64,000 nt of DNA from Myxocyprinus asiaticus (lineage: Eukaryota > Chordata > Actinopteri > Cypriniformes > Catostomidae), in NCBI RefSeq assembly GCF_019703515.2, contig NC_059382.1:13371001-13435000 (forward strand). The letters are read 5' to 3'. A program made the translations under genes and the position numbers. Under the pieces are notes generated by a model. It made no database searches. It was not told the DNA's origin and saw only the letters and a list, made by a program, of their open reading frames with translations. How positions within the stretch are numbered: position 1 is the first letter of the stretch; the number at the start of each line of letters is the position of its first letter. Positions 1-13,832 of this stretch are shown piece after piece.

Positions 1-1440
1 TAGTGTGTGTCTGGTTGTACTTGGCAGTCACTTTGGCAGCAGGGAACTCAATGACCTCTCAGCTCATCTGTGTGGAGACGTGCTAAGTCTGAGGAGGTTC
101 GCTTAAACACCGCCGTTTGCCTGTAAATGAAACACACGGCACTGTTTCAGCAACAATCGGACATATACATCACTGAAAATGGCACTCACTCTGTGGGATT
201 TCGGTTCAAGCTGAAACCACACATTTACCAGCTTATGAGAGGTTTTAGAGTTTGGCTCTAGACTCACCTGTGGCTAACCAACATTTCTTCCATAAATAAC
301 AGCTACATTTCCATATGAGGTACAATACTTGCAGAATTTTGCAAACAGAGAAAAATGATGGTAAACATTCCATTAAATTACCCCTACAATTACTGTGAAG
401 TTAAAACTTGGGTTTAGTGCATATGAGATGTGCAGTGAGGTTTTCCTCAATTTATTGGATTATTTAGCCAGCTTTAAAGAAAACATGCCAGCAAAATGTG
501 ACCTGGTGGCTGAGAATTTACAGACAAATGCAATCATAGCTTTAGAACACACACATATTAAATTAAAATATTGTCTTTCCACACAACTGCAGAATAGCAC
601 ACTGGCTGGTGTGAGGGTTACAGACTTTGGCACATGTGGTGAGAATGGACCAAACAGAGCAAAAGTGACCTTACAAATAATGCCACAGAGTACACTGTCC
701 CTTGTAAACTGAAATATTGGTGCACAGGGACTGGGTTGTCATGGCAACACCTACAAAGCAGTGCAGTAGAGGGCGCCAAGGAGATGGAGCCGAGTGAAGG
801 GGGGACAATGGGAGATCTGGACCCAGAATATAATTTGCATCAGTTAGAGACTATTTCCACCACACAACCTTAAAGTGAATCTCACAGGCATTAATGGTAG
901 TCAGTGCATGCTTAAAATAATCCAAACAAATATTTATTTAGCAACATTTTAAATTTTACAGAAAATATTATGATTGTGTATAATCTTGTACACAAATTAC
1001 AATTCAAAAATTAAATGAAAATGTTGTCATTTAAATGCAGCATTAATTTATAACATTTGTATTGAGCGTGAAAGTCGTGGCGGTAGTAATCTCAAAGAAA
1101 GAGTGAGTTTTCAGGTGACTGTCTGGTCGCATGACGCAGTGTCTGAAAAACCAGACATCAGCCAACTGATTTCCCCCCAAGTGTGTGTTTGTGTCTGACA
1201 AATTATAATAGAAAGGAAGAGACAGAGAGAAAAGTAAAGAGAAAGAGATTGGGCACCAAAGGAGCATCTGCTTTCTTATTTGACTGCATTCTCAATTAGT
1301 AAATGGAGACAATAGCTTTACCCTCAAGCTTCTTGCTTGCCAAAAGGCCTTCCTTGACCTCTCCTTCATTTGAGTACATATTTAATGCATCGCTTAAATT
1401 GGGTAAAGACTGTGCCATCTCAGACTGTGTAAAAAGGAAC
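1..1440. other. spacer, nothing recognised
   Basis: AT-rich sequence. The 105-codon frame at 395-712 has no recognised domain or splice support. A GTGAGT donor-like site at about 260 on the minus strand lacks a convincing exon. Confidence 0.6.
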
Positions 1441-1684
1441 CCTCATGTAGTTTCAAACCTATATGACTTTACTCTGTGGAACACAAAAGATTTCCAGTTG
1501 GAAAAATATGCAATGAAAGGGTATGGTGACTGAGATTAAAGTTCTACTTAACATCTCCTTTTGTGTGCTAACATTCTACTTAACATCTCCTTTTGTGTTC
1601 TATGGTAGAAAGTCATACTAATTTGGAATTACATGAGGGTGAGTGATTAATTACAGAATTTATTTTTGGGTGAACTATTCCTTA
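1441..1684. mobile_element. TTAA MITE, 5'-truncated
   Basis: It contains the family body (CTCTGTGGAACACAAAAGA) and ends ATTTTTGGGTGAACTATTCC. Within it, ATTCTACTTAACATCTCC is present twice about 30 bp apart, a small tandem duplication. Confidence 0.7.
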
Positions 1685-2360
1685 AATATGTCATTTAAAA
1701 AAAATATTGATGGTGAACCAACGTCCCAAGTAAAAGACCCAACTAACCTCATAATGTATTGCTTCTTTCTTTTACATTGGCCAAATCTATTTTGCTGTGT
1801 GCATAGTATATCATAAATCTTTATCCTATTACAAATGTTCAGGAAGCTATAAAACATAAAGTCAGTTGTTTCCTCTTTGAACTATTTAAAATAACTACTA
1901 TTCAATTCTGAATAGAACCCCAAAAGTAAATAACTTCAAAGTAAATACGGTGTCTGCCGATTTGACCATCTTATAGCTGTGGCTGGTTGTTAGTGGGCAT
2001 GTGCATCTTGCTGAGTCTAGTGGCTTCAGGCTTACTGTGCCATGCCTGACTGTTTTGTATTCATGGTGAATGACTATCTCACTACTGTTGCTGGGGGCTC
2101 TGTGGAGCAACCACCTATTAGCTGGAAAACTGCCACTGCTTGGAGTGAAATATAATAAATATATAAAAGGCACACCATGCGTAATTGGATGGTTGGCATC
2201 AGAGGACAATCATTTTTGTTGAGGTTACATTTTTAGATGTCCTCTTTCTCAGACTCACTGAAAAGAGACATAGATTTGGAAAAATAATAAGAATAAGAGG
2301 GGCGAGATTCAATCTGAATGATGTAATCAGATATTTTTCTGTTGCTTTTAGAAACATTTT

Positions 2361-2561
2361 AAAAGTTGGTTCACCCAAAAATAAACAACAACACTCTTTT
2401 AAAATACAAAAGAGATGTTAAGCAGAATGATAGGGACTGACAGCCTCAGCAATGCAACGAAAGTGAATGCTCTGAATGAGTCTTTCAGGGAGGAAAGGAA
2501 GTCATATGACATGAGGGTGTGTAATTGATGACAAAATTTTCATTTTTGGGTGAACTTTTGA
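2361..2561. mobile_element. TTAA MITE, degenerate short copy
   Basis: The left GGTTCACCCAAAAATAAAC and the right TCATTTTTGGGTGAACTTTT are inverted ends of the family. The middle keeps the AGGGACTGACAG motif. Confidence 0.7.
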
Positions 2562-4739
2562 ATACATTTTTGTAGACAAAATATATTTTTCCATTCATGG
2601 CCTTATGATTAAACTTCCACAATTAATGTAATGCAAATGAAAGACCAGATCCTGGAACAGGGAATTATTCATATGAATGTCATAAGAAGCAGGCAGGAAT
2701 ATACCAAATGGCGTTGGGACTGCAGAATTATGCAATCCATCTTTAAGTGGTTTGAAGACTCGCTTACACCTGTCATAATCTCAGCAATAACATTTTAAAC
2801 CAAAGCAATCATCCTTAGAAGACCACTAGAATCTGGTCCAGGAAAATGCGAATGACAAGAAAATATTTCAGTGACAGTAATACCAAGTCCCATCCAATCC
2901 TGAGCGCCTCTAAGAATGACTTCTTAGAACAATCTAGACGATATACTGTAAATATATTTCTGATCCTCCTCATTATTCACAGACATCACTTAGAGAGAGA
3001 TGTAATTGAATATCTAGACCTTTTCCACCTTTTATTTCCACCTCATATCTTGCCTCCATGATAATTCTATAATAAAGGAGACAATCTGCTTTTAATTAAT
3101 CTGCCGGAGAACTTTGTTCAAAAATGTTTTATACTGTATGCCAGTATACTGTAATAGTAACCATATGCCCAGCAGGAAGCAAACCCAATGCATTATTTAC
3201 ATATTAAATTCCTACTAAATTCTTCTTTTGATGCACCTTTTAATGCATTAGCTCTGCTTGTGAAAGAGACACAAAATACATCTCGGTTTACAGAAACTAC
3301 ACATAATTATTATGATGTCCAACTGGATGCATTTAATTAGACTCTTGCTATAGTATCTATATATCTATATATCTATCTATATCCTGCTAATTTACAAACC
3401 GGTTGTGCCTCAAGTTGATTTCAATGTGTTAAATTTAAGAATTTTAAGTTGTGTTAAGTTCAGGGCTTAAAACATTTCCTACTACATTACAGCATTTGGG
3501 AAGCAGCCACAAAGGCAAGACCATTGTTGCACAGTGCAATTTATGCTGTCTGTCTCCTTGTTTGACTTATGTCTTGTGAGGGAGGTTTTTGGTCAGAGGT
3601 GCTGAAGCCCCCCACCTGTCTCCCAAGCTCCTGACCCGTGATTTTGAAAGAAGAACTCACGAGTTAGGGTCTCAGGGAACAGGAGGAGGGCAGCCATTAC
3701 CAGCTGAGCCTATCGGTCTGCTCTCATTAGAGCTGAACTTGAAGCTCCAATACTGCCCTGCCTCCAAGCTAGCCATGTCTGCCTAGCCAATACTTTGTGT
3801 CTGTGTCCATGTCTGGCTGTGTAGGTCATGATCTGTTTGCCTTTTTGTCCTATAGCACCTTTCGTCCTGTGAAAAGAGAAAAAATGGTAGATGGTAAACC
3901 CTTCCCCAATTATTTACTTTTATGCTATGCTTACAATAGATTATCCCTAAACATGAGAAGTGCAGTGACATTCATGAGCAAATAAAATAAAAAGACATTC
4001 TGTTATTATCTGTTACACACAAGACAGAAGACAAAATAACAACAAGATAATGGGGCTGAAAAGAACAATGTAACCGCAGAGAGCTGAATGAGAACTTCTG
4101 ACACTTGTTTCCTCTTTTTGTTGAATTGCACTTCGATAGACAAATGCCCTCTGCTTTGCAGTCTTTGTCTGAGGAATCACCCCCCCACCCCTATCTCTCA
4201 GCAGACGGTCAGTCCTTCCTCTTTGTCCTCTGTGCTGTCTGTAAGTCATGACATTACAAATCTGGTTTGCAAACTCACTGACACCCAGCAGAGACTCAAG
4301 GTGCTGCAACCCACATCACAGGTAGGGCAAAGCGACCATACGCTGCAGTTATATACATCAAACAATGGTCGGCAGACACAGAAAATAACCCTCAGCTAAA
4401 GTCTAGGATACTTTGAAACAAGCTGCATCAGACTCTCTCTTTCTAGACACCCCTGGCATGCACCAGACCACCTCAAGACCAGTTGTCAACTACATACAGA
4501 TGTGCCAAACAGCCACGCGCCAAACCCCACCCCCTCTTTTACCTCTGCCGCCGCTATTCTGTCTGCTCAATAAAATCTCTCCTATCTGTGGTGGCAATTC
4601 AGTCACTCACCCCAGCCAAAACACGAGTGATATTATTCTCATCACCTCTCCCAGCTCCTCCCCCACCCTCCTCTCGCCCCCACCATGGTCATATGCCCCC
4701 TGTCCTCCCTTAAGGTGGATGGGGGGAAATGGACCAAGG
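2562..4739. other. spacer, nothing firm
   Basis: A GC-richer patch at 3580-3790 and pyrimidine-rich DNA at 4090-4700 give chance frames. No exon could be supported. Confidence 0.55.
3353..3382. repeat. (TATC)n-like tract
   Basis: Imperfect TATC/TATA repeat. Confidence 0.8.
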
Positions 4740-5064
4740 TGATGCTCCGGGGAATGAGCAGATTATTATCAGCATTCCCAATTTACCTCTGGCTTTCCAA
4801 ACAAACGAGACGCTATCGCTGCCATTATCCATCTTTGAGGGAAAGAATCGGATTCTGAGATGAAGAGATGAGCTGGGTGCTGAATTAGACACAGACTGGT
4901 CTGAGGAGGGGGGCGGGGCGGGTTGAAGGCGCAGGTTATTCCCGCCTCGGCATGCCCTGCCATTGGCGCACGGGAGACATCATTCACCCTGTCCCGCAGT
5001 GGCAGGAAGCTACGGCACATCAGCAAGATGAGAGCTCCTTTCAGGCACAGGTAAATGGACTTTG
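4740..5064 (+). promoter_or_regulatory. GC-rich block, possible promoter or conserved element
   Basis: Holds GGGGGCGGGGCGGG near 4908 and an inverted CCAAT box (ATTGG near 4962). Further on AAGATGAGAGCTCC leads to CACAG|GTAAAT at about 5050, a possible short first coding exon. Upstream, CAGATTATTATCAGCATTCC looks conserved in style. No downstream exon was found. Confidence 0.25.
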
Positions 5065-5384
5065 AAAAAATAAAGATTGTCTGTTTGACAATCTCATGCA
5101 TGTCTCACTTAATTTAAGAAGTCATCTCTGTGTCAGCTTATTGCTGCAATCCAGAGAAAGACCTCACAGACTCCATGTCTTTCTCCATCTGACAGCCGAA
5201 CTCATCAACCCCAACCCAGCTCAGGGGACGCTAACCTTAATTGACTGAAGAGAGCAATAAACCTTTAGCATGGACTATTCTGCGGTTGGTCTGGGTCGAT
5301 CACTGACATATTCTTTGATAAATTAACCGTTAAGCAATCATTTACACTATTGCTGATTCAACATTGTAGCATGTTATGAATATC

Positions 5385-5917
5385 TACACTACCGGTCAAA
5401 AGTTTTGAAACACTTACGCATTCTTTATTATAATTTTTTCCCCCACATTTTAGAATAATAGTAAAGTCATCAAAACAATGTAATAACATAAATGGAACTA
5501 TGGGAATTATGTTGTGACTAAACAAAATCCAAAATAAATCAAAACTGTGTCAGCATCTTCAAAGTAGTCACCCTTTGCCTAGAATTTGCAGACATGTACT
5601 CTTGACATTTTCTCAACCAACATCTTGAGGTATCACCCTGGGATGCTTCTTAAACAGTATTGAAGGAGTTCCCATCTATGTTGGGCACTTATTGGCTGCT
5701 TTTGTTTATTATTTGGTCCAAGTCATCAATTTCAAAAACTTTTTTTTTTTATTAAATTTTAGTTTTATAATGAAATAAATTAATATGGTGGCACGATTAT
5801 ATTTTTGTCTACAAAACTAATTTCAAACATTTAAGCATACACCTTCAGATCAAAAGATTTTTAAGATCATGAGAAACATTTCAGTCAAGCGTTTCAAAAC
5901 GTTTGACTGGTAGTGTA
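5385..5917. mobile_element. non-autonomous Tc1/mariner-like element
   Basis: The left terminus ACACTACCGGTCAAAAGTTT has its inverted partner near 5895-5917 (CGTTTGACTGGTAGTGT), each next to TA. The interior has no transposase frame. The termini are the widespread fish Tc1-like type. Confidence 0.85.
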
Positions 5918-8641
5918 TGTCTAATGACCAATTTAACTATGTCGAACCTAACAGCACAAACAATGAATAAGAGAGAGTGACTGCATGTAATGATATAATG
6001 ACTTGCAGAATGGCTTATCCTGTCGTTCACATTATTCCCCGTTTCATTAACACCCCTGCGCTATGTAGGCCATCCTCAGTGGAGCACAACGCTCAGAATG
6101 TCAGTATATAATCTACACTGCACCACAAGGAAGGCAGCGATTTCCACAGCAACACATAATTCAAGTCCAAATCCGCATGGCCTCCAGACTGCAGACACTG
6201 GAGACTCTGAAGGACCAAGGGAATTTTAAAGCAAATTAAATCAATGCAGGCCCTAAACTAGTGCCTGTAATCAATCAACTGTATTACAGCCTCTACCTTG
6301 GTGTCTGGATATTGGTGACCCCCACCCACCCACCACATTCACCTTTGGACATTAAGGATCCTGCGTTTATATTTCCAGTTTTCAAAGATCAATCTAAACA
6401 GTCTACTCACAATATCTCCTCTACTATGCTAAAAATACCTTAAAGAACATGAAGAAAAATCTGTCCTGATACACTGAGCTCAGTCCAAATTTTCCAAGTC
6501 AAGATTGACTAAACTCACCAACGGTGCAGTGTGCAAACATTAATAACTATCATGTCTTGTCACACTACATGACAGCTAAATCTATCGATGCTACCCATGC
6601 CCCTCATGCGCAATGCTATTGATTTCTCTTAGTGGTCAAAGGGCGAGTCAGCATTGATCTGTGAGACTCTCAGACAGCACCGAAAGGACCAGGTCCAGAC
6701 AAATCGATGACACCTCAGTGCACCATGTATCCATTATGGTTATTTACTGGACATGAAGCAAAAGCAAGCTTTATCACTTGTTTGTGAGGAATGGCAAAGC
6801 TAAGCAAAATGCATATTAGTATTAGACCTTCAGAGAAAAAAACAACAGCCACTGGGCTCATGAAACTGCTCTAGTCTGAATGGTAGGGTGTAAACGTTTT
6901 TTGGGTTGCTATTGAAATGCCAGGATTATGATTGAAGTTCAAGTCAGGTGGTTTTAAAACTAGTGAGCTGAGATGTAGACAAATCCAGAATCAGTTTTGT
7001 GCAACCTGTTGCTGAAATAAGAGCATTACGTATTGCATATTTTACCAAAAAATAAATGCTTGAGATGAACTGTAAAAAAAGGAACAAATAATATAAAGGA
7101 AGCTGACAAATGATCTTGATTCAGAAAGTATTAGAAGAAATAAAGCTCTTAGCAATACTGTTCTGTAACAACATTCATTTCAGAGTATTTTATTGACTTC
7201 AGCTGTGATTAAAATTATTGGCTGCAGCTTTACTTCTGCCAGATATAATCCTCAATTATTAACAACTATGCATTAAATTTTAATCCCATTCAATACCAGT
7301 GAAAGGATATATAAATATACTGCCTGGTTTTGTCAAGGTACACACACACATACGTTTGATCCATACACTCATTCCAGACAATCAGGCATTACATCATATT
7401 GCTTCATTGTCTTTAAGATGTTTTCAAAAGCAGAATGTATGTCTCAGAGTTATAATTTGGTTTCAGCCACTGTATTGTAATGCTGCTCGATGGCTTGTGA
7501 GCTCCAAGGAAAGCTAGAAGGTTGTACAGTTAACTCCCAGGGCAAAATTCTAAACCATACAACCTACTACCTCAACCTGGATGCACACAGTTTCGGTTGC
7601 TGCATATCCTGTTGAGCTTTACTTTTGAAATATTTTATACAAACGTCAATCAGTAATAAATCAAACTGCAAGACAAGTCTGTGCAATTTGCTATGCCTGG
7701 GATCAAAGGAAAAGTATCCAATATTATGTGCAAAAAGTAACAAACACTCAAACAGCATTGTTTCTAATGCATGCTGGAAAAATGTTGGTTGATTTTCTAC
7801 CACAGAGACAGAGACCCATAGAAACAAGCTTGTGCCATCAAACTTATCACAAGATCGGATCTACGGGTTAATGACAAGTGGCTGCTCACTGATCATGTAC
7901 TTGAAAAGCAAAAGACTGCAGTGATTGTAAACTACAGTATTTACTGAAGTCAAAACTTTACCAACATTAAATACACAGATATTTACAAGCTTCTTTTTTG
8001 TGATGTATTTAAGTGTCATATGAACAAAGAAATGTGCACTACAAGGGAAGTTCTTTTTGTCTGCACATACCTGTAAATCCAATATGCATTTAAAAACATG
8101 AATTAAAAAAAATATTGTACATGAAGTTTACACCATCAGTTTTATCATCTGTACAGCATATGTATCAGATCTGCAAATGTATGTAGATCTTGACCACACA
8201 GTTTGCTCTGAGGTTGCTTGAGTTTGCACATATTTCAGAATTTGGATAAGTAAAAATAAAATGAACCCGCAACCCTCACTAATATTTATAACTTTATGTA
8301 ACTGTAAAAGAGTAATGATGCTTGGGGGGAGTTCTACTTTGATGAAAGCTCTCAGCTTAGTTCACAGAAAAGGGTTCTAAGAAAACATATACCTCAACAG
8401 ATTATATTCCCCACTAAAATCTTTGACAAGTGCCCTGATTGATAGCGCAGAACCCTTGTCTAGTCCAAAAAACAGCCCTTCCCAATTCAGTGCTCATGAG
8501 TTACTGAGGTAAACTTGCTTTTTCAAAAATCATGCCAGAAATTCAAATACCGGCACGCCCTGGGCTGTCAACATTAGTTCTGTGATGAGAAGACTTGATT
8601 TCTCTTGCTCAGATGAGAGCAAAGCTGTATCTCAGCAACGA
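5918..8641. other. spacer, nothing recognised
   Basis: AT-rich. Short frames only; no repeats recognised from within the window. Confidence 0.6.
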
Positions 8642-8903
8642 CCTTCCAAAAATCGAGAGTTCACTGCAAATTTTGCCGTAAACTTGTCACAAATTCTCCA
8701 CTGATTATTTTCACATGCAAATGAGCTTGTGCCAGAAGTTTACAGCTCTACACCAGTAGTGGTAAACCTGCATCAAACCTTTGGCAACGATAGATAATTT
8801 GCAGCAAGTTTGCCACAAAGCTCATTTGCATGTGAAAATGATCAGTGGCGAATTTGTGGAAAGTTCGCAGCAAATATGCAGTGAACTCTCGATTTTTGTA
8901 AGG
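8642..8903. mobile_element. fold-back (inverted-repeat) element
   Basis: A left arm of about 86 bp starting CCTTCCAAAAATCGAGAG is complementary to the right arm at 8818-8903, which ends CTCTCGATTTTTGTAAGG. About 90 bp separates them. No coding content and no clear target duplication were seen. Confidence 0.75.
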
Positions 8904-9039
8904 GTGGTAACTGGATGGACCGTGTTAGTATTATGCATTAGACTTAAGTACAAGTTCGGCAGTCTTAAAAATATAGAATAGATATTTCTGCTGCTGCTGT
9001 ACATCTCTACTTCTTTTTGGTACCAAAAAACATGAAAAG

Positions 9040-9829
9040 TTAAATGGATAGTTGACCCAAAAATGAAAGTCATTATTTACGCAGCCTAATGTCATTCCAA
9101 ATCCATATAATTATCTTTATTATGTGGAACACAAAAGGAGATGTTTTATAAAGATCACCCTTCATCTTTGCAATACAGTGGCAGTGAAAAGTGCCTCACT
9201 TTAAAGATAAAACACCTAAAAGTATCATAAAAGTAGTCCATGCAACTGGTGCATCATATTCTTAGTCCTTTGACAGCATATGACCAACACGTAATTTAAA
9301 GTCATTTTTCAACTAAAATCTAGACATCCATTGCACGTTCATGAGCACTATGAGAGAAGCTTATTCACAGTGGCTCATGTGTTCATGCAAGGAACTAACA
9401 ATAAAAACCTGTCATATTTGATCTGATAAAATGATAATGATAATATAAATTGATATGAAAAATGATCATTCTCTCATCATTTACAAACTCTATCACTTGG
9501 AAGTTTAAGGAAGTGTAATCGAGCTTCAAATCATGATCGCACCAAGGAGACTGCAGATGTCAAAATTTATAGTGAAAAATGTTACATTTCAGACTGATAA
9601 TCGCCCAAAACTGTTTGGATTTCTTCAGAAGACATGGATTAAACCACTCAAGTTTTTTTTAGTTTTTTATTATTATTATTACCTTTATGCTGCCTTTATG
9701 TCCTTTTTGGACCCCATTGACTTTGTTTGTCTTCATTTGTGTTCTGCAGAAGAAATAAATTCATACAAGTTTGAGATTGCATAAGGTTAAGTAAATTATG
9801 AGAAAATTTATATTTTGGTGTTAACTATG
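9040..9829. mobile_element. TTAA-type element, long diverged copy
   Basis: The left end TTAAATGGATAGTTGACCC, with the family GTGGAACACAAAAGG motif, pairs with a decayed right end at about 9829. The interior has a CTTCAGAAGACATGGATT block shared with the 53.1-kb and 14.8-kb copies. Confidence 0.65.
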
Positions 9830-11156
9830 CTGAAAAAACAGAATAGCTTGTCACTAGCATATGTTTTGTTTGGGATGCTGGTTTCCGCACTAAGCTGGTA
9901 AAATAGCTTAACCAGCAAGTCAACCAGCATCACCAAAAAGAACATGCTGTTACTGTCACTAAATCCAGATTAGTTTCACAGTTTGGTATACTGTTGCTAG
10001 TGCATTTGTGTAATATAAATAAGTACACTACACTTATTACATACCCATCTGAAATAGACTTTTATACATCTGTGCCCTCAAAAACATGCTTGCGTAACTC
10101 AGTTTATTTCCTCTCTCCAGTAACTTACTGTAGATTGCCTGTTACTTCATTGTAAATATTAAATATTAGCCTAGAGTTTAACAAAGTATTGTTCATTTTG
10201 GTGATTTATGAAGAATAGTTTAATCTATAATGAATTCCATCCCTTATATTTGATTTGTACTCTTTGACATGCCTGGTGTTCCACGTGAGAATGGAAACCT
10301 AGACTGATCGATTAGTCTGATCCCGAGCATTAAGAAAAATAATGAAGTCATGGAAAGATACGGATTGCTGGGGCAGTTTATCTGGAAAAGTGAAATATTT
10401 TGGACTACATGCTGATTTGTTTGTGCACACGTGAAGTGAACTCAATGATGCCTTTAAACAAGCAAAGGCAAGCAGCAGTTGAGTGGGGCCTCTCACGTGC
10501 CATTTGGCTACAAGGCAGTGTTACATGCGTTGAGGAGTCACTCGGTTCATAGCAATTACTCAAACATATGACGGGACTCGTGACTCACACACTGCACCGT
10601 ATTTTCCTGAGTGAAAATAAGACTTGTCTGAATCTTATTAAATTCACTGAGAAAATGCACCACACTGCACACTGCAACTCTCACATGCATGATTTTAAGA
10701 GCAGTCCTGTGTCTTAGACCCATGGTTCTCAACAGGTTTTGCTTCAGAACTAGGTTTTACATTGGACATCAATTGTCGACCCAACACAGCACCAGATTCT
10801 AATGTAAAGTAAACTATTTTTTTGATCCCATTCAGAAGCATTGTTTTATTTATTTATTTTTTATGATTTCATGCTTTCAGAAACAGTTCAAAGCACAAAA
10901 CACATTGAGGTTGGCTTCAACCATATTTTGCTTGTCGCATGCACACCCATATTTAATGCAATGCATTTGGATAGCTTTTACCAGGTGACAGGTGAATTTG
11001 TGCACAAATATTCTTAAGTTTGATAGATCTGCAACATATTTTTTGGTTGCAACCCACCAGTTGACAATGACCACTCACCTAGAATGATCTAAAAGCAATG
11101 TGTTCATAGAGGGAACTATCACCAGAATTTTATTTAAATCTCCAACTGTTTAGGGA

Positions 11157-11162
<6 letters not shown>
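9830..11162. other. spacer, nothing recognised
   Basis: No supported exon or element. Frames are under 70 codons. Confidence 0.6.
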
Positions 11163-11244
<82 letters not shown>

Positions 11245-11264
11245 TTTTCTTTTTTTTTTTTTTC
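11163..11264. repeat. (TA)n microsatellite then T-run
   Basis: About 79 bp of pure TA followed by about 24 bp of T-rich sequence. It gives a false Tyr-Ile-repeat frame on the minus strand. Confidence 0.97.
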
Positions 11265-11819
11265 TATAAGGAAGCATGAAAAATTTAGGAACAAAAACAT
11301 CCAGTCTTCTGGCAACATGATTTCACTGGAAAACGACATGTTGCAACTGAATGTTCCAGTACCCTGAAATCAACACCATATTGACGAATGACTAACTGAA
11401 GCGCCATCTCCAGTAAGTCTGTTTTGCATAAATTCAAATGTTCGTTAAGCCTAAGGCCAAAAGATTTATTACAGTACATTTTTGGATTTACACCACTTCC
11501 TGTTGGCCAAAACATGGGGCTTCACTCTTTTTAGTTGAACATGATAAGCATGTACTTTGATTCTGAAAGAAACTGCTGCATTACACATTTCTTTGCCTTA
11601 ATGCACATTGTGCACTGCAACCGATATTTCACCCAACAATTATCACAGAGTCTGTTATTTTTAAAAAATAACTTTATTAACTGTTCTTTTATTTTATTCT
11701 AACCGGTTACCATTTGAAAAGACGGCTGTGGAATGCCCGGACCGGAAGGGGAAAAAAATACTGATTCTGCTGAGAACGAACCGAAGTGAAAAACATTTGG
11801 ATTTTAGTCCTTGCCTCTA

Positions 11820-12060
11820 AGATGACATTTTTACACCACTGACAGTTAGGTTTAGGGTTGGGGTTTGGGTGTATGGTTAACAAAAAGGCATTCCTGTTAA
11901 CTGTATTACATCATTTACAACTAAAAACAACTCCTTTTTTGCCACCACTTTGTGGACATTTCAACTGAAAATTGGAGCTCACATGTCCATAAGTTCAACA
12001 ACACTTCCAGCTTTGGCCACTGAGTGTTGTGGTTCACATTTTGGTAAGCATAGTCTGATT
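11820..12060. repeat. possible diverged repeat, same type as 44 kb
   Basis: Carries GGTTTAGGGTTGGGGTTTGG and CCACTTTGTGGACATTTCAA, resembling the central and right segments of the 43.6-kb repeat. The boundaries are not resolved. Confidence 0.35.
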
Positions 12061-13217
12061 TCAGAAGCAGAACTTCCGACCTACTCTTGCCAAATTCATA
12101 GTGAGATCAGTCTGCTCCCAGTTATATAAAGCTGCTCTACATTAATGGAGGTTACTTATTATCCATAGCGGTCAATATCTAGTATTTCACCAAGTGCATT
12201 TATCGACACATCTGTTCAAAAGTTGTTTTAATACTTGTAAAAATTCCATAAAAAAAAAGGAGACAGAAAATGAAGATGAACAAATGATATGGATTTTAAG
12301 ATGACAGATCAGATGATAGATTAAGATGATAGAAAAAATTATGACAAAAACAGTTCCGGTTTAAAATTCAGACAAATTGAAAGACGGTCCTAGGCAACGC
12401 CTGTCCGCAGTAACTCATGGCCAATTTTAACAGCGTTATGCACCTGTGTGTGGTTGTCCAGGAGGATGTTGTAGCCCAAAGTGTTATGCACTACACAAAG
12501 ACTACTTAAAGTGCACTTTTCCAGATGTACTGTAGTGTTGTCACAGAGCAAATCACTTTCTTGCTTGATAAATAGCCATCTTTACCCAGACTCAGTACAC
12601 AGGAGGTAGAGTATCCATGAGGTCCATGAGGTGCTCATATTCCATACATCATAATTCAGAGCAATAGCTGTAATTTCTCTTCCTGCTGCCCTTCACTCAT
12701 TTTCATCCATTTGCGTCAAGTTTAAGCAATTATTGATTTGATGGATGGTCGAATGGGCTAAAGGTACTGAGGCATGCAGGGAAAGGTCTTTTGTCAGCCC
12801 CTGTGAAAAGGGACCCAATACCACTAGTTCAATGCAATTTGCTGGGAGAGTCGCCAAAAAAAATGGCTTTGTTTGACCCAGCTGCCAATCAATCTCCTTG
12901 CACATTGCCAGACTAAACATGGTCAGTATTTTAGCGGGAATTGTTGGCAGCAGTTGTCGTATTTGAAGCTGTGAGGAAAGCGATTGAGGGGAAAAGTCAG
13001 GTCCTTCTCAGGGAGAGTTACATAAAGCTGCGGTAAACATACTCGCATACATTAGGAAGTCTGCAAAAGTAGCATTTGGCCTGAGATTTATGAAATCTGG
13101 CCATCACTATAGAGAGTTTTCCCTATTTAGAGTGTAATTCATTTGTGATGTCATGGTCATGTTTTAAACATTACATTTTCATTACTGCACAAGTTAACTA
13201 TTATTTTTTGATCATGC
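12061..13217. other. spacer, nothing recognised
   Basis: Includes an unplaced 75-codon minus frame at 12693-12920 without domain signs. Confidence 0.55.
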
Positions 13218-13560
13218 TTAAATGAATATTCTGGGGTTCAATACAAGTTAAGCTCAGAGGACTTGTCCCACCTTTTCTTAAAAAAAAAAAAAAAAAAAAT
13301 CTGGGTTACAGTGAGGCATTTACAAAGGAGGTAAATGGGGCCAATCGAATAGTTTCGTCATGCAATGCCTTCATTTAACACCAAGACAAGCTGATATTTC
13401 AAGATTAAAATTACAGCTCCAATTTAAGGCAGCACGCTAAGGTAAGTTTTGGCTCTAATCCTAACGCGGGCTTTTCTGTGTGAATGTGATGGTAATTTTC
13501 AGGGTGATAATGTAACTGGGCTCTTATGACATCAGTTTTAAAGTGTACATTTTTAAATCA
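13218..13560. mobile_element. partial AAAGGAATATTCCAGG-family element with poly(A) run
   Basis: TATTCTGGGGTTCAATACAAG and the following GGGTTACAGTGAGGCATTTAC match the left end of this family. A run of A at 13280-13299 interrupts it. The right part is diverged. Confidence 0.6.
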
Positions 13561-13832
13561 GTGCAGCAATATATCAGTGCACTTTGTCCCGCGTCCCGCA
13601 TGTCATGAGCAGTATTTATGCATTTACCCTGTGGGGGTACTGGAAACTATCACAGCTACTTCAGGTGGATTAACTGTATAAATCCATGTAAACATCCAAG
13701 TTAAGTGTAAATCGCTGCCATTCGCGTGATCGACAACTGGAGCACGAACAGACAGCATATCTGCGTGTGCACAGCGCGGGGCACACACGTGTGAGATGTG
13801 TGGCCGCGAGGCGATTGTATAGCGAAGAGAGT

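Noticed and set aside
395..712. 105-codon plus frame
   Set aside because: No recognised domain, poor coding texture and no promoter or splice support.
11130..11339. Open frame of alternating Tyr and Ile
   Set aside because: Translation of a TA microsatellite.
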